From: Malachius bipustulatus
Lineage: Eukaryota > Arthropoda > Insecta > Coleoptera > Melyridae
Assembly (NCBI GenBank): GCA_910589415.1
Contig: OU342631.1
Coordinates: 56,944,598-57,008,597, forward strand
DNA: 64,000 bases
Direction of reading: 5' to 3'
This document shows, piece by piece, positions 11,026-22,199 of the stretch (within the stretch, counting starts at the first letter, position 1; every line of letters starts with the position of its first letter). The position numbers and the translations under genes were made by a program. The notes below the pieces were generated by a model. The model was not told where the DNA came from. It did not search any database and saw only the letters and a program-made list of their open reading frames with translations.

Positions 11026-11432
11026 ACAATGTCATTTTAGGTGATAGAGAATCGCAAAATAAGTGGACTTTTCTCATAAAATATTTTTCAGAAAGACATA
11101 ATAACGTAGGTAAAAGTCTTCAAAGTTGACTTCAAAGTTTCAGTTTTTTTCAGGATATTCCAGCAACGCCTGAGGTTTTCCTAAATTTTATTTCAGATTC
11201 TTAGTAAGCATCAAATTGTGCCATTTTTCTCTAATTTAACCAACCTCGTATCTCATACCATTTCCAATATCTCAATGTTATGCCTTACTTATCTTGGACA
11301 CACCGTACACAAGATGTTTCATTTTTTACCAGTGTTATTTTAGGAGGTGCTAGAGAAACGCAAAATGAATTAACTTTCTTCAAAAAATTTTTTTCATAAA
11401 GACATAATAACGGAAATAGAAGTCTTCAGTTA
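11026..11432 (+). repeat. Direct repeat pair of about 100 bp, offset about 302 bp
   Basis: 11026-11125 and 11328-11432 share a diverged run with TAGAGAA(T/A)CGCAAAAT and AAGACATAATAACG. The segment between them (about 11215-11280) resembles part of the 352-bp palindromic MITE at 53389-53740 (CTCTAATTTAACCAACCTCG). This is transposon debris with no coding content. The rest of 10890-11755 shows nothing else. Confidence 0.55.
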
Positions 11433-12333
11433 ATTTGTGTGTTGTTTTCCACATAATATGAACAATAAAAATTACTACAGTTTGCAGACGCAGAAAAATG
11501 TTTAACCTCTAATAGCTCGGAAACGATACATAATAAAATCTCAAAATTTTGCAAGAGTATTTAACTTTTCAAATTAAAATATATAATCTTAAAATACAGT
11601 GTGTCCCCGGATGGACCTAACTATACTTATAAACTTCCTTATTTTGCATCTTAGGAGAAAAAGTCATTCTTTAGAAAAAGTTTTGCTTTATCTAGAATAT
11701 CTTTAGCCGCTGTCAAAATTTCGAAATAATATACAGGGTGGATACAATTCATTTATTATACAGGGTGTCTCGTAATTATCGTGCAATACTGAAACAGCAG
11801 ATTATATTTTCAAAAATATGAAAAAAAGTTCCTCCAAAAATAGGTCGAGAAATTGTTCCTAAGAGGGCTACAGCCCCCGAAAGGAGAGCCCATGAAGTTG
11901 GTTTTTGTTTCATATCTCCGAACCCGTTCAAGATAGAAAAGTGAAATTTTGGGAATTTATCAAACTTTTTATGGACAATAAAATGCAATTTCAACAATTA
12001 AAAAATTTAAATTAGGGGGGTCAGATAGGGGAAGAGTGAGGTTAAAAAAAAAAATAACTATTTTGTACGTACCTTGTTCCGGGATTTGATATCAGATTGA
12101 CATTTTGAAGTTTTTTACATAAAAAAGGTCGTCCTGTTGAATTTCGATAACATGCATCGTTTTCGCTTACAATCGATTTGAAAAGTACCTTACATGGCAT
12201 AAAAATTCAAAATGAAACACAACTAGAGAAAAATATTCAACGTAGGCCATGGATCACGGGATGTAGTAAGTGACAGGTCGTTTGAAAATTGTGTTTCACA
12301 CTAATTAAGTAGATGAAGAAAAAGAAAATTAAT

Positions 12334-12945
12334 GAATACTCTTTTTTGGGCCGACGAAAATCCGCGATCATTATGACGGAAAAGCTTCCAACGTAAATTT
12401 TCGGCGAATTTATGAGCTGGAGTAATAGGAGATCAACTCGGTAATTGGTCCAATAATAGAACTCCCCAATTGCCTTAATGCGAATGGTTACGTGAACTTT
12501 CTCGAAAACAATCTCGGTGAACTATTGGAAGAAGTTCCGTTATTGAATTTGAGAAATATGATGTGGTACCAGCATGATGGGACGCTATAGCTCATTATGC
12601 GCGAAATGCCGCCAGACAATGACAACTTTCCCGATCGGTGGCCGTAACGGGTCCGTAGCTTTGTCAGTCCGATCTCCCGACTTAAACCCTCTAGAATTTT
12701 TGTGGGAATCTAAAAATGTAGCTGCCAATGAAATTAAAAGAAACCGATTCCAAATTTTGAGAGCTTCTCGAGATATCAAATCGGATGAAAATATTTTTCC
12801 GGTAATTGGGGGTTTGCGTAGATGCCCTTCAGTAATTTTCATCCGTTTGGGAAATAATTTTTGGAACCGCTGGGAAAAATTCGGAAAGAATACTATAGCC
12901 GCCCAACGCCGAACGCCAGACCCCTACTCGACAACACGGATTTCG
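12334..12945 (+). pseudogene. Decayed IS630/Tc1-mariner-type transposase
   Basis: Fragments in changing frames give FWADENP, then a stretch ending in NLRNMMWYQHDG near 12535-12580 (second catalytic Asp region). ALSVRSPDLNPLEF follows near 12660-12700 (third catalytic region), then WESKNVAANEIKRN. These order as in the common insect IS630/mariner-like transposases of the WFQQDGAPPH and RSPDLTPLDFFLWG type. At least one in-frame stop and several frameshifts are present. A TACAGGGTGTCTCGTAATTA run at 11759 may be the left terminal repeat, but no matching right end was found. Confidence 0.75.
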
Positions 12946-13164
12946 AGAACGACACTCGAACTATACAAAACCGTGCTTTTCATCCGTTTGGGAGTTGCAA
13001 GGCATTTTTGTCACCGCGGCCCTAACTATATTTATATTTTACGTTAGACACATTACTAACCGACGGTCGTGACAATTTAGAATTTGGAGGTATATTCACG
13101 TTGTTTAGAATTTAATCAATGGGATACAAGTACAAAATTATTGTTAACGGCAGCAAAATTTCAT

Positions 13165-13984
13165 ATGAGAAAAGTCATTCGTTGCATCAAAGTAAACATT
13201 TTTAAGAAAATTCATACAGTTTCCAAACTCAAGTGAAAATGTAGCATTCGTGTTTCTAGATGAAACTTGGATTTATCAAAACGGTTCCCAAGTTAGACGC
13301 TGGATACATAAATCCGATGTTAAAAGTAATCCCAGTAACGTTAAATCTGAGGGGAAAAGATTAATAATTTTACATGCTGGTTCTAGATTTGTTTTTTGGA
13401 AGGGTGTGATTTTCTATTGGATTCAAGAAATAACGACAGAGATTATCACAAGTCGATGACAGGTGAACTATTTCAACATTGGGTTGCCAACCAACTAATT
13501 CCTGGTTTAGCTAAACTGGTAGGAGGTGCATGGTAATCATGGACAACGCTCCGTATCATTAGGTGCAATTCGACAAGCCACCATCACTTTCTTCCAGTAA
13601 GAGTCAAATGTAGAAGTGGTTGCGTAACCAAAATATTAAATTTGAGCTCAAACTAACGAAAAGACAGTTATGGGACTTGATAATACTTTTAGGCCAGGTA
13701 AAAAACGTTATACGACTGACGAACTGCTGAAAGAACATGGTTATGAAGCGCTTAGGCTGCCCACATACCATTGTCAATATAATCCTATTGAAATGACATG
13801 GGGGTTTTCCAATAAATATTACAACAAGATCATAAACTCGCAGCCTCCATCAAGAGATAGAGCAACAAATGTACGACGTATTGATCTTTTGAAATGCACA
13901 TCAGACATGTCTAAAAAAAATATTCATTGCGAAAAACTTATTTTGGCTGACTGGGCAAAACACATGGGCAATTCTTCTGTATAA
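13165..13984 (+). pseudogene. Decayed Tc1/mariner transposase with long D-E spacing
   Basis: A distinct transposase from the preceding one. FLDETWIYQNGSQ at 13250-13290 carries the first Asp (codon at 13259). DYHKSMTGELFQHWVANQL lies near 13437-13495. CMVIMDNAPYH at 13527-13559 carries the second Asp, and LPTYHCQYNPIEMTW at 13757-13801 carries the Glu (13790). The second Asp and the Glu are about 82 residues apart, allowing for a frameshift between them, far more than the 34 of ordinary Tc1/mariner enzymes. Two or more frameshifts break the gene. The N-terminal DNA-binding region is not recognisable. Confidence 0.8.
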
Positions 13985-14157
13985 AATGTTTCTCCATTTA
14001 TAGTATTTCATTAGGAGAATCTTAATCAGAATCAGAGACTGATTTTGAATCAGACTCTAATAATCGAATAATGGAGAAATAATACCTAACAAAATTAATT
14101 TAGCAGGTCATCTACAAATACTTAGGTGAACCATTAGATATGCATGAGATTGTTGTC

Positions 14158-14456
14158 AAGATAGAAAAGAACGGAAAACTCCCATTTCTCGATGTTTTCG
14201 TTAACAGGACTTAAAATGCCACATTGTGTGGCACATAGTGTCTACCAAAAATCAACACACGGAGATCGTTATTTACAAAAGAACTCCAATCAACATCCAG
14301 CCGAAAAACGAGCTGTAATACGAAACCTTGTGAATCGTGCTTCTCGAATTTGCGAGACCCAGTATCTACCTCAAAGAAGAGCTTTAGATCACCTCTTAGA
14401 TCATGTTTTGGAGGCAAATGGCTACACCGTGTATGAATGCTTTGCTTCAGGATGAC
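14158..14456 (+). pseudogene. Penelope-like element RT fragment
   Basis: Translation gives GKLPFLDVFVNRT, then after a frameshift HSVYQKSTHGDRYLQKNSNQ and AVIRNLVNRASRICETQYL. This is the characteristic end of Penelope-like reverse transcriptases (LPFLDVLV, YRKPTHTDRYL, LVxRAxxIC). No GIY-YIG endonuclease is seen downstream. The stretch 14460-15190 shows no gene. Confidence 0.7.
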
Positions 14457-15194
14457 CACGCCGTATGCTAAGAAAAGACGAAAATCTTGTCCACTACGTC
14501 ACACTATTGCATCCGTATAATGTTTTATACCAGGTTAAACTCCAGAAAATATTGAGGTTGAGTATAATACCTAAATTGAACCGAATGAATTCAGAAAATT
14601 TATAGTCCTACCCAAATATAATTTTTGTTCATATAATGTAGACAGCCCCAGTATCAAACGACAACGAGATAAGAATTTGTCATAACTCATCATCAACTGA
14701 GTTAGTAAGACTTTCCTTAACTAGCAAAACAATCCTCCAACTCCCTGCAATAAATTGAAAATGAAAAAAAAACTTATTAGCAACATACAAAGATCATGAG
14801 GCTCATTCGATCTACTATCTTTAAACTTTGAATTAAATTAACTCATAAAGAAATAAAGACTACCTGCTTATTATTCAAATGTTTCGTGAACATTAGGTTT
14901 TCAAGAGCCAGCGACATGACACGACAACATGTTCCTGAATTTCATTACATAACGAGAGAAAGAGAGAGAAGTCCAGCGTTTTATGTTATTTAAGAGAATG
15001 GAGAACAAATAATAAAAGATCATAAATGAAGACACAAGTGAATAAAGGACCTATGTACCATTTTTTTTCAAAAACCGATTATTTTCCATAAATGAAGGGC
15101 CTAAGTATGTACCTAAAATTCGTTTAAAATATCTTCCGTTATCCATAGGCGGCTATTGATTCAATCTATACCTGCAATTTTCTAAGATTATTTT

Positions 15195-16408
15195 AGCTTA
15201 TACTCAGGTTATTTTCAAGTACCCGTGACATCGGATTCGACAGTGAATACAGCTTTTATTACTCCGGATACCAAATATGAGTTTTCAGCAGATGATGTCA
15301 AAAATCCTATCTGAATTACGTGACCCCACTATCATGCTCTATTTGGACGATATCTTGATTCCATCGTCGTCTTTTCAGGAGGGTCTCCTTAAACTGGAAA
15401 AAGTTTTGCAAATGTTAAGGACATAGTGTATCTTATTTTCTCATAAGCTTATATATCTTGGTCATTCCAAAGATGGAATCCAACCTGATGCAAATAAAAT
15501 TTCAGCGAGTCTTAATCTACCTGAGCCCACGACCGAAAAACAACTTAGTCAATTCCTGGTATTTCCGGGTTCATTTCAGAAATTTATTAAAAACTATGCT
15601 ATTATTACCCAACTCCTCAGTCAGTTGTTACGGAAAAACGTTTTCTGGTCGTGGACTTCCATTGAGGAAATCACTACTATTAAAAATACTCTCACTACCA
15701 GACCAATAATAAAAATATTTGACCCCAACTTACGCACAGAACTGCATACAGATGCTTGTAGTTTAGGCGTCGGAGCTGTGCTGCTCCAAAAACATGCTAC
15801 CAGCTGGTATCTTGTAGCTTATTTCAGCAAACAATGCTCATACGAGGTAAGCAAATACCACTCTTATGAATTGGAGACCGTGGCAATAGTATTTGCTCTC
15901 CGTCATTTCCGTATCTACCTTCAAGGTATCCATTTCATCATTCTTAGTGACTGTTTTGCTATACGAGCCATTACTCAGAAGAAAGACCTCATTCCTCGTA
16001 TAGCTCGCTTGTATTTTGACATCCAAGATTACACCTTTGATGTTCAATATAGTCCGGGGAATAAGATGTGACACGTCGATTATTTAAATTGAAACCCCCT
16101 CGAAAATGCCGTCGTAACTATTACTAACTTAACAGAATCTGATTGGATAGTAGCCGTTCAATCGCAAGATGACTATCCCAGCCATTATTAAAATTCTCTC
16201 AAGCCCGAAATTTTCTTCCAATAAACATTATTTTGCTCATTATACCCTGAAGAAAAATACACTGTATCGGAAAGTTAACAATACAATCAAAAAATGAGTA
16301 ATTCCAAAAAGTTCTCGCCTAAATCACGATGATGGAGGTCATTTTGGATTTTAAAAGACTATCGATCTCGTCAAACGCACTGGTTTCAGGGCATGACCAA
16401 ATGTGTAC
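15195..16408 (+). pseudogene. Gypsy-type retrotransposon pol, first part (RT, RNase H, start of integrase)
   Basis: The order of motifs is SGYFQVPV and AFITPDTKYEF (RT, ~15195-15285), YLDDILIPSSSF (RT catalytic, ~15340-15375), an RT thumb/connection, then RNase H in the open frame 15625-16071 with LHTDACSLGVGAVL, YELETVAIVFALRHF and IILSDCF. An H2C2 integrase zinc region with DDGGHFGF follows near 16330. There is a deletion near 15290, several frameshifts and a stop at 16069. The piggyBac-like insertion at 16413-17463 interrupts the integrase, which continues at 17464. It is the same family as the minus-strand copy at 57823-59640. Confidence 0.85.
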
Positions 16409-16695
16409 TTAACACATTCGCGGACAAGACAAGACACAGCAAGGTGGCTGGGACCGTCGAAGTTCACATGCATTTTCTATTACCCTACATTATAGTGTCC
16501 CAGCACAAATACTGCAATCTTCTGAAGTGTCCTTACTAATCTAAAATAATACTAGTTGCAAACCTAGATGGCGCGAAGGTACAGTCGCAAAATATAATTC
16601 GTTGTGTTGCAGCCAACTGACAATTTTATTGAGATTAGGCTTATTATTATGTCGTATTATTGTGTTGTGACTGTCATAATACCATAAGTGAAGTT

Positions 16696-16983
16696 ATGGA
16701 TCCCGATGACCAACACCTTTTGAGACTATTAGAAGAAGTCGATTCTGACACATCAGATCATCCAAGTGACTTTGGATGGGGCACCAGTGGTTCTGATTCT
16801 GATATTGAGTATTTACCCTCTAATAATTCTGATGAGGAAAGTGACGAAGTTTCCTCACTACATGAAGTAGAAGACGTCGACATTGAGAATGAAATTATCC
16901 ATGAAAATGGAAGAAAAAATAATAATTGGCAGGAAAATACAATAGATATACCGAATTTCAATTATGATAATAATTTATCATAG
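16696..16983 (+). pseudogene. piggyBac transposase N-terminal remnant
   Basis: ATG-initiated frame MDPDDQHLLRLLEEVDSD, then an acidic Ser/Asp-rich stretch with GSDSDIEYLPSNNSDEESD. This is the usual N-terminus of piggyBac-family transposases. It ends at a stop where the catalytic domain should begin. Confidence 0.75.
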
Positions 16984-16992
16984 GATGATGCG

Positions 16993-17265
16993 TTGAAGTA
17001 CGTGCGAATGGGGACTGTTCATGGTGGAAAACGTCAGAAGATTGAACATGAAAACGAAGTAAGAGACGAGAGAGCCAATGAAGAACATACCCAACACTTC
17101 ATAGAAAAATTGCCAGTGCCCGCCAATTTCACACGAAAAAAAACTCATCACCTCCTGTGCAGACAATGCGCAAAGAGGAAGATACGGAAGGAAACTTCAT
17201 GGAGGTGTAAGAACTGTGCAGCGACTCCAGCATTGTGTCCAGGACAGTGCTTCGAGGATTGTCGT
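16993..17265 (+). pseudogene. piggyBac transposase C-terminal Cys-rich domain remnant
   Basis: Contains ERANEEHTQHFIEKLP, then CRQCAKRKIRKETSWRCKNC and CPGQCFEDC. This is the C-terminal cross-brace zinc finger that piggyBac transposases use to bind their ends. The ~400-residue RNase H-fold core that should precede it is deleted. Confidence 0.8.
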
Positions 17266-17463
17266 CTTGTCCTGTTTTATCAAATGAAGTTGTCTGTAGG
17301 GACAAGACTGCTCTGGCCGCGGTCTTTTTTTTACTCAAAGATTGTTTTATCAACTATTTCGAACAGTGTGAAAACACCCCCAAACAACATAAATACATAG
17401 TGTTCAAAAATCATAGGTGCGTTTCTACGAACTACCACAAATAATATAGTGTCCGCGAATGTG

Positions 17464-18290
17464 TTAAGTATGTTTCTGCTTGTTTGTCTGAACTGTCTAT
17501 ATAGTAAATGCTTATCTGGCAGCAAGACAGGACTTCTTCACCCCATTCCCAAAGTCACGGTTTCCTTTGAAACCATTCACATTGACCACCAAATTTACCT
17601 TCATTGAACCAGTACATACCTAACACAAAAGTCAAGTACGTCATCAAGGCCCTGGAAAATTATTTAATTTTATTATTTGACACATCTTGCCGCATTATCT
17701 CTGATCGTGGTTCCGCCTTTATCTCTCTCACTATGAGAAAATTCTGCCAAGAATTAGGAATTAAATATATTCTTAACTCTGCAACTACTCATCGTGATAA
17801 CGGCCAGTGTAAACGTTTCAACAAAACAATCTTAGAGTCTTGAGGATTCTATAGTACCAATGATGACCTGAAAGATGTCTGAGACAAACATCTGAAACGA
17901 ATTCAGTTCAGTTTAAATTCGACAAACACTGCTGGTACAGGTCTACCTTCCTTAAAAGTTCTGACCCTTCGGTTCCCAGCTGATGCAAAAATTCTGCAAG
18001 CTCTATCTCCTACTGAGCTTGAACGTGAAAACCTCACTGGTTTACGTAAAAAAATCTCTGAAAATATATCCTCTGCACAGACTTGCTCCAAACGCCCATT
18101 TGATCGTAAGCGAAAAGTAAAAACCCACGAAAAAACGATTTAGTTATGGTCCTCCGGATAGCTAAAATTGCAACGGACTATTCCACAAAACTACTACTCA
18201 AGTTCGAGGGCTTTTTCGGGTGAAGAAGTTCTTCCAAGTGATAGCTATCGGTACATGATCTTCGTGGTTATCTATGGTACATCTTAAACA
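17464..18290 (+). pseudogene. Gypsy pol, second part (integrase core and C-terminus)
   Basis: Continues the integrase after the piggyBac-like insert. CLNCLYSK closes the zinc domain near 17490-17515. FETIHIDH is near 17570. IISDRGSAFISL lies near 17690-17730 and AATTHRDNGQCKRFNK near 17780-17825 (catalytic D and region of E). A C-terminal part follows with LSPTELERENLTGLR and a KRPFDRKRKVKT stretch near 18095, then FFRVKKF. Stops and frameshifts are frequent. No LTR matching 57297-57475 was seen downstream. Confidence 0.85.
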
Positions 18291-18299
18291 GTTATCGCC

Positions 18300-19500
18300 A
18301 CAGATATGACCTCAGTAGGGTGCATTTATTTTGGGAATGATTTTAATTTGAGAAGGAGTTACTAGTAGGTACTCACTCTTTTTTTCTCACAACTTTGTCT
18401 CTCAGGTGGAGGCCATCAGATGGATTAATTCCAAGCCAATGGAAAAGCTTAGTTTACCTTAGGTATCGTAGCGTCGAAGTTGGTATCTGGTTTATTTCTA
18501 TCTACTACTTCAATTGCCTTCACATTAAAAGACAATTATAAATAATTACAAATTTATTGTATGTAACCACATGAATCAATAGAATACAAAATGAAAGGAA
18601 CTCTACGAACGTTCCAAAATCGTAGGTTCAAAAGACAAGGAAGACTTAAAACTAAAATTTATAACCGTCAAAACAGGCTTTATTGCAATCCATACGAACC
18701 AGAAATAATTAAATACAAGCTCGGAAACGTCAGTTGCTCACTAACGGAATCACTTCATTTAATTCATTCTCAACGGAGAGGTTGAAAAGTTGAATTGATC
18801 AAAAAAATGTTTCACTAACATTTATGCGACCATGGGACGACCTCCATGCAAATTTAGGTTCTCTATAGTAGTCGATAGAGCTCACCTATTCCTTTGTAAG
18901 GCACTAGTTACTCAAACCACAAGTTATCCATTACATATCTTCCAAACAACTCAGGAACTACAATAGAATTTACGTGAAACGTAAATTCAGAGAACGTTAC
19001 ATTAATGATTAGAAACGGTGAATGTGCTTGGTTCACGGGGTAATTCTGGACAAAACAATACTATTTGTTCACTGAGGCTTTTTCCACTTTATCTAATAAT
19101 ACCTATAAGGTATTTCTTTCTTTTCTTATTTAATTACATCGATTTTTCTGACGTCGCAAGATCGTCCATCTTACCGTGAACTACCCACGAGAGTTACATA
19201 ATGTTTTTCTGTCCCCCTAGTAACGTCACGGGTCTCATTTATTTAAACCAAAGAACTATTAATATCGCAAATAATTAATTGACTGATCTCGAATCAGTAC
19301 ACTTTTTTGTAATATAAGTACCATTATTATTTCTATCTTCTTTTTCTCACCCATAACTTAACTCTTTGACTGTGGGATGATGTATTTAATACATATCTTA
19401 CGGTTCTTTCAAATTTCTACGAACAATTAATATTTGATTATGACGACCATTGATTGCATAGTTTAAAATATACATCTCTTTACTTCATAAAAAACTGAAC
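18300..19500. other. No gene recognised
   Basis: AT-rich. A 64-codon open frame at 18591-18785 has no recognisable relative and no supporting context. Confidence 0.5.
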
Positions 19501-19526
19501 AGAAATAGTTATTTACGTAAAGAGGG

Positions 19527-19618
19527 CCGAAGGAAGAAGATTACGCCCGCGGACGAAGTTTGAGGCCCGACGATAGCGGAGGGCCTTTATTCGGCTAAGG
19601 GCGTAATCTTTCCTTCGG
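19527..19618. repeat. Imperfect hairpin, GC-rich
   Basis: The left arm CCGAAGGAAGAAGATTACGC pairs with the right arm GCGTAATCTTTCCTTCGG. The spacer holds an inner pair GGCCC...GGGCC. It stands out against AT-rich flanks. It could be the fold-back terminus of a mobile element. Confidence 0.6.
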
Positions 19619-20040
19619 GTACAAGTACTGTAATGGTTCAAAGGGGGAGAGCGTGTAAATTGGTTTTGAATTTTTTTTTTTTTTAACAGAGAAATAAATA
19701 AGCGGACCAACCGGTCAGTCAATAATAAAATGAGGGTTTAAATAATTTAAAGGTAACTCAAATATTCTCTGTCCTACATTAGCAACAATGTTGCATGCCT
19801 GTTAAGTGTACAAGGGGGAGATAAGGCCGACTAAGGACTCCAGACTGGTGACGAGCCATTAACACCGACGGGGCGGTAAGAGAGGAAAGAATGCACATTA
19901 ACCACAGCTGGGAAGAGAAACAAAATCCAAGTCCCACGCCCGAGCTGGGGTTGTCATGAAGCAGTAGACCAGGTAAATTAGACATCGGACGGCGGAGTTT
20001 TACCAAGAAAAGGGTTTAGCTGAATAATTGTAGGAACCGC

Positions 20041-21134
20041 GTGTAACGTACATTTCGTACGTACCGGCTAGATGCCGGTAACGCGGAGACAACGGCGGGC
20101 GCGCGCAGTAAGTGAGTGATGGTGGGTTTTAGTGCGACGCAAGCTGGCGGCCTCGAGTTTCGTAACATCGACTGTCGAGTTGAAATCAGGTGCGTTCATC
20201 TTCATACCGGCCCTTTCACTTTCTTTTCACTTCTGAATTCGCTAGAGGAAGGTACATTTCCGCAAACACAGGGAATTTTTAGCGAAATGGCGTTGTGAAC
20301 TTTCACTTAAATTATTATAAACATCGCCCACGTTTTTGGCTTGGTGAGTGTCGTAAAATGATGTTATTAATTGTGTTGGAATTATACAGATCATATTTTG
20401 TTAATACCGTATGCTAATTTTAATTACAGCTTCTAAATCCGATCGAGTTTCGCTCGCATGTAAAATTTGTCAGTCACATTTTTTGATCTCAACCTATCTT
20501 GAGGACGGGACATAATTCTATGTACCCTTGACAAGCAGACTCGATCGGACCGTTCATTAATGCAAGAGTGTTTCTGATATCCATGAAATTACAGCTTTTT
20601 CCTTGGAGGCCACTTTTTCCCTGGAGTCAATTTTTCCCTGGAGTCAACTTTTTTTTCCCTGGAGGCAACTTTCTCCCCGGAGGCAATTTTTACCTGGAGG
20701 CAACTTTTCCCTGAAGTTCACTCTTTTCCCTGAAGGCCATCTTTTTCGTACCGAGAAGAACTCCACGTATCAAGGCAGAAGATTTTCTTGGATACCAAGC
20801 CCACCTCTCAAACCAAGCAAGTTCCTGGAGCCAAGCCATCCGAAGATAAGTGCCTTGTAACCTATTAGCACCCGATCTATTCATTCGACTAGCACCGCAC
20901 GCTCCTGTTTTTTTTACTATCTGTTAACCGTGCTCAAGAGTGTAATATTAATCACTGTGATATATTTTATATTTTAATAAAGAGTACCTGTTGTTCTGCT
21001 GACCCGCTTGTTATTGTTGACCCTCTTAGACTAGCGACTCAACCTACGACCCTTGTTTTTCTTGTCTCATGCTCTCAGCGACTATTTTTCCCCTCTAAGG
21101 GTTAAATAGTTCGTTTCAAGTGGCACCCAACGTG
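20041..21134 (+). repeat. Possible LTR followed by tRNA-Lys-like primer site
   Basis: TGGCACCCAACGTG at 21121-21134 matches the tRNA-Lys primer-site motif TGGCGCCCAACGTG with one difference. Just upstream is an AATAAA at about 20977 and a sequence that could end an LTR (TTCGTTTCA). TGTAACG at 20041 is a candidate LTR start. No second LTR and no gag-pol were found downstream, so this may be a solo end of an LTR element. Confidence 0.35.
20597..20745 (+). repeat. Short tandem repeat, about 18-21 bp unit
   Basis: At least seven diverged copies of a unit like TTTTTCCCTGGAGGCAAC occur in a row. It lies inside the possible LTR. Confidence 0.85.
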
Positions 21135-21524
21135 TCTATCTGCCAATAATTCGTTTCACGCGGATAAATAGCAGCGAATCGCGGGCACCGAGAGACTCCG
21201 TGGTAGACTCTGTTCGCGAGCACCTTCACGCTAGTCGTCGTTCCGTTTTATTTTATTTTATTTTTCACTATTTTTTCGACTTAGAAGAATTTTCACTCTT
21301 TTTTTTTTGACTTAGAAGAATTTCTAAATAAGAACTAAATAAGAGACTACCTGTTAGACTTTTGTCACAAGCACGTTCGCGCCCGGTAGGTGTTTTCCCA
21401 TTTATTTTATTTCAATTTTCCCTATTTAAAAAAATACTAATTTATAAAAGAAAAGACTAGTCATATTTTCGTCGAACAAGTGTAGATTTTGACAGTTAGG
21501 GATCAGAAGGATTGAGAGAGAACA

Positions 21525-21690
21525 GGTTTGCCGGCAACCCATTATTGGGAGTACGCTTACCTGGCAATTGCGGATTGTTCTGGAAGCCCATTATTGGGAG
21601 TATGCTCAATTTGTAATTGCCTCTTTCTTTCCTTACACTACTACCTTTTGGTCGATTTTAGTCGCGGCAGCCCATTACTGGAAGTACCTT
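21525..21690 (+). repeat. Three diverged copies of a 60-90-bp unit
   Basis: The motif (A/C)CCCATTATTGGGAGTA occurs at about 21537, 21588 and (as CCCATTACTGGAAGTA) 21671. The first two copies also share GGCAATTGC / GTAATTGC to the right. Confidence 0.5.
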
Positions 21691-22199
21691 CTATAATCGA
21701 ACAAAGTGTAGACCTTTCACTTAAATAAATAACAAGTCCGTCATTCTTAACTTTGCATCATTTATTAAAAATAATAAATCCCCTTTGAGTTCTCGCCATT
21801 TGTTTCACGAGTGTAAATCCATTATTCGTTTAAAAGTTAAATCTTTCATCGAGTCTCTGCCCCGGTCCGGCACTTCAGGTTCAACCACCCCGAGTGCCAG
21901 ATGTCATCTTCCATACGTTAGATTATTCTTCTTCGACCCAGTTGCGAATTTCAGTATGTTCAGTGGCGTACCAAATTACTCCCTGTTCGTCTTAGTTCAT
22001 CTCTCGGCTGTTCAACCTATCTTGCTTCCGCTGGTCGACCTTTACGTGTAGCGCACTAAATCGATGGGTCCGATTTTCCCACGACGACTTTTCTCTGGGG
22101 GCGGAAGCTCCAATTTCTGGTTATTGGTGAGTTTGCGAATTCCTTTCAACCCAAAAAAATTCTACCCCTTGATTCTCTCTTCTTTGTTGTGGGTAGCCC

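Larger units (their letters stand above)
16409..17467 (+). mobile_element. Internally deleted piggyBac-like element with TTAA target duplication
   Basis: The element proper is 16413-17463 (1051 bp), with perfect 13-bp terminal inverted repeats CACATTCGCGGAC / GTCCGCGAATGTG. TTAA flanks it at 16409-16412 and 17464-17467, the piggyBac signature. Inside are the acidic N-terminus and the Cys-rich C-terminus of a transposase, with the catalytic DDD core missing. It therefore needs a transposase from elsewhere to move. Removing it with one TTAA leaves the host Gypsy integrase reading frame continuous across the junction, which confirms the boundaries. Confidence 0.93.
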
